This document shows, in pieces, positions 12,180 to 13,486 of a DNA stretch of 13,486 bases; the first letter of the stretch is position 1; each line of letters starts with the position of its first letter. A model generated the notes under the pieces. It worked only from the letters and a program-made list of their open reading frames with translations. It was not told the origin of the DNA and made no database searches. Source of the stretch: an uncultured Saprospiraceae bacterium (GTDB lineage: Bacteria; Bacteroidota; Bacteroidia; Chitinophagales; Saprospiraceae); contig CALCSX010000408.1 in assembly GCA_937894165.1 (NCBI GenBank), positions 1 to 13,486 of the forward strand. The letters are read 5' to 3'. A program made the position numbers and the translations under genes.

Positions 12180-12986
12180 ATGCTTCAACTATTAAAGACA
12201 ATTCATAAACCTGATAAAGTTTATCCTACAGCCGGAAATCCGATGTTGGTTACTTGTGACGATTTACAATATTGGATTTGTAAACATAGTAGAGATGCTT
12301 CTAAATTGGTAAATGAACTTTTGGGTTCTTGTTTCGCAACAATATGGGATTTAAATACACCTGAAATATCTTTGATTAATGTTAAGAAAGAGCATATTCC
12401 TCAAAATGTTCAAGGAATTAATTTTGACAAACCTTGTTTTGGCTCAAAGTATATTCAATCCAGTCAAGAGATTAATGACACTGTTTTAGCTTCGTTTAGA
12501 AACGCAAGTTTTAGAAGCAAAATTAACAATAGAGATGATTTTTTAATGATAGCTTTTTTTGATATTTGGCTTTCTAATGAAGATAGAAATCATAATAATA
12601 GTAATTTACTAATTGACTTTACAATTCAAAATGAAATATGCTTTACAGTTTTTGACCACGATGCTATTTTTAATTCCAATGCATTACATCGAGGTGTATA
12701 TCAGATTAATGATTTTGAATCATTGATTAATACTCAATTAGCTAACATATTATTTAAAAGAGGACGAAATCTTGTTAAAGTTGTTGATATCTTAGTTAAG
12801 AAGTTCTACATTTGTGCTAAAGAGTGCGAAGATAATTTACCTGATATTATTTCGTTAATCCCATTAGAATGGGGAGTTGACAAGCATTCTTTAGAGAACC
12901 AATTAAGAGATAATTTGTTTACTAAAGAATGGCTTAATAGTTGCGAAAAAAACTTTAGAACTCTAATTCAAGAAAATATTAAGTAA
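12180..12986 (+). CDS. HipA-like family kinase
   Basis: 268 residues. The layout is that of short HipA-like kinases (HipA_2-type), lacking the N-terminal subdomain of classical HipA. PMLVTCDDLQYWICKHSRDA carries the nucleotide-binding strand with Lys35. VNELLGSCFATIWDLNTPEI supplies the conserved Glu46. FLMIAFFDIWLSNEDRNHNN holds the catalytic Asp135 and Asn140/Asn142. EICFTVFDHDAIFN gives the metal-binding Asp159/Asp161. All key positions are filled, so it looks catalytically competent. HipA kinases phosphorylate cellular targets such as glutamyl-tRNA synthetase and can be toxins; relatives of this short type have unknown targets. Its stop overlaps the next start by one base (TAATG), implying coupled translation with the small partner. 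The substrate is unknown, and the toxin role is inferred from the family. Confidence 0.78.
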   Translation: MLQLLKTIHKPDKVYPTAGNPMLVTCDDLQYWICKHSRDASKLVNELLGSCFATIWDLNTPEISLINVKKEHIPQNVQGINFDKPCFGSKYIQSSQEINDTVLASFRNASFRSKINNRDDFLMIAFFDIWLSNEDRNHNNSNLLIDFTIQNEICFTVFDHDAIFNSNALHRGVYQINDFESLINTQLANILFKRGRNLVKVVDILVKKFYICAKECEDNLPDIISLIPLEWGVDKHSLENQLRDNLFTKEWLNSCEKNFRTLIQENIK

Positions 12987-13393
12987 TGAAAACTTTTTTT
13001 AGCATAATATATTTAACCCTTAATGCAAGTCTTAAAGAAAAGATTAGTATAGGGATAATTATGGCTAATGGAGAAGATGTTAAATTTAAGATATCAGAAA
13101 CAAAATTGGGTATTATTAAACAGTTAATACCAATTCAAAACTATAATTTCTTAAAGTCATATTTTAAAAATTTAAATAGTGACTTGAATTTTGGATTTGA
13201 AAATGATAATTTGATAAATATAGAAAAGGATATTTCTCATAATTGGGTTAATGAAAAATATTTTAGCTATCTCCATAGATATTCTAATAATGTCGTGAAA
13301 TTTTCTGAACCAAGAGAGATAGATGTAACTTTTGATGAATTAACCTTTTTAAAATTATACGAAAACTATATTTTTAATAATGATGAAAAATAG
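12986..13393 (+). CDS. Small partner protein of the HipA-like kinase, possibly DUF3037-like
   Basis: 135 residues, starting at the ATG that overlaps the kinase stop by one base. The N-terminus KTFFSIIYLTLNASLKEKIS followed by IGIIMANGEDVKFKIS loosely resembles DUF3037 proteins (Tyr-rich strand, then E-x-I-x-[IV]-G-[IV]). Those proteins are the habitual neighbours of HipA_2-type kinases. The similarity is weak, so the label rests mostly on position. The middle is Asn/Lys-rich and partly helical (KLGIIKQLIPIQNYNFLKSY); the C-terminus is acidic (DELTFLKLYENYIF). It is cytoplasmic, with no DNA-binding helix-turn-helix as in HipB. If the pair is toxin-antitoxin-like, this would be the candidate antidote or substrate adaptor. 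The 3' end overlaps the convergent ABA4-like gene by 39 bases. Confidence 0.6.
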   Translation: MKTFFSIIYLTLNASLKEKISIGIIMANGEDVKFKISETKLGIIKQLIPIQNYNFLKSYFKNLNSDLNFGFENDNLINIEKDISHNWVNEKYFSYLHRYSNNVVKFSEPREIDVTFDELTFLKLYENYIFNNDEK

Positions 13394-13486
13394 AAAACCT
13401 ACAGGGCCAAACATAAACGTCAGGAATAGGCAAGGTGCAATCAGTATTTGAGGGATATTCAAATCTTTGTTTTGGTTGAGTATCCA
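13355..13486 (-). CDS. ABA4-like (DUF4281) membrane protein, C-terminal end entering from the right edge
   Basis: A minus-strand frame is open from the right edge to the TAA at 13357-13355, 43 codons. It reads DLNIPQILIAPCLFLTFMFG then PVGFLFFIIIKNIVFV. The PCLxLTxMFGPVGxLxx motif is the characteristic last transmembrane segment of ABA4-like proteins, a family of small integral membrane proteins with four or so helices. Only the end is visible; most of the roughly 150-residue protein lies outside the window. It converges with the HipA-partner gene and overlaps its 3' end. A strongly hydrophobic, motif-bearing frame here is unlikely to be chance, but the short length limits certainty. Confidence 0.6.
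   Translation of the reverse strand, partial: WILNQNKDLNIPQILIAPCLFLTFMFGPVGFLFFIIIKNIVFV

Noticed and set aside
1..13486. tRNA, rRNA, riboswitch or replication-origin features
   Set aside because: No cloverleaf, rRNA-like conserved stretch, known riboswitch core or iteron set was recognised by reading both strands.

Overview
The window looks like an accessory region of a Bacteroidota genome, probably Cytophagales-like, though the order is only a guess. The evidence is a Bacteroidota-type TraG/MobC coupling-protein fragment, TAnnTTTG-type -7 promoter boxes, a LytS/LytTR pair, many small lipoproteins, a DUF4386 protein and an ABA4-like tail. Most intergenic regions carry GC-rich hairpins of REP type.

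Layout. (1) 1-1078, minus strand: the first 45 codons of an Rrf2-family regulator running off the left edge, a perfect 28-bp palindromic operator upstream of it, then the C-terminal part of a conjugative coupling protein. (2) 1079-2297: a complete IS3-family (IS407-like) element with OrfA, an A AAA AAG frameshift site, OrfB with a DDE triad, and TAGTACAG ends. It separates the truncated traG from unrelated DNA. (3) 2298-3961: three small minus-strand genes. (4) 4040-7924: a less AT-rich block of ordinary-looking genes. Three are on the minus strand (DUF4386 membrane protein, a four-helix membrane protein, an exported TPR-like protein) and diverge from a plus-strand LytS-type kinase and LytTR regulator that overlap by ATGA. 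(5) 7925-12100: REP-like hairpins, then four more minus-strand genes (a C-x2-C-x4-C protein, a DcrB/PsbP-like lipoprotein, a HEPN protein with a beta-rich tail, a YaaC-like protein). (6) 12180-13393: a plus-strand HipA-like kinase gene and a one-base-overlapping small partner. They converge on the tail of an ABA4-like gene that enters from the right edge.

The most unusual structure is in regions 3 and 5. All seven minus-strand genes there are preceded by a copy of the same roughly 115-155 bp module. Read 5'-3' on the minus strand it consists of a GC-rich hairpin, a near-invariant AT-rich core, and a GTGTTTATTGTTG-like box 9-32 bases before the start codon. The module joins unrelated cargo genes, all in one orientation. 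This resembles a cassette array in which each cargo gene carries its own promoter/5' leader, but there is no recognisable attC site and no integrase in view. The cargo (three lipoproteins, a HEPN protein, a YaaC-like protein, two unknowns) and the neighbouring HipA-like pair suggest an accessory, possibly defence or toxin-antitoxin-rich, island. That functional reading is inference.
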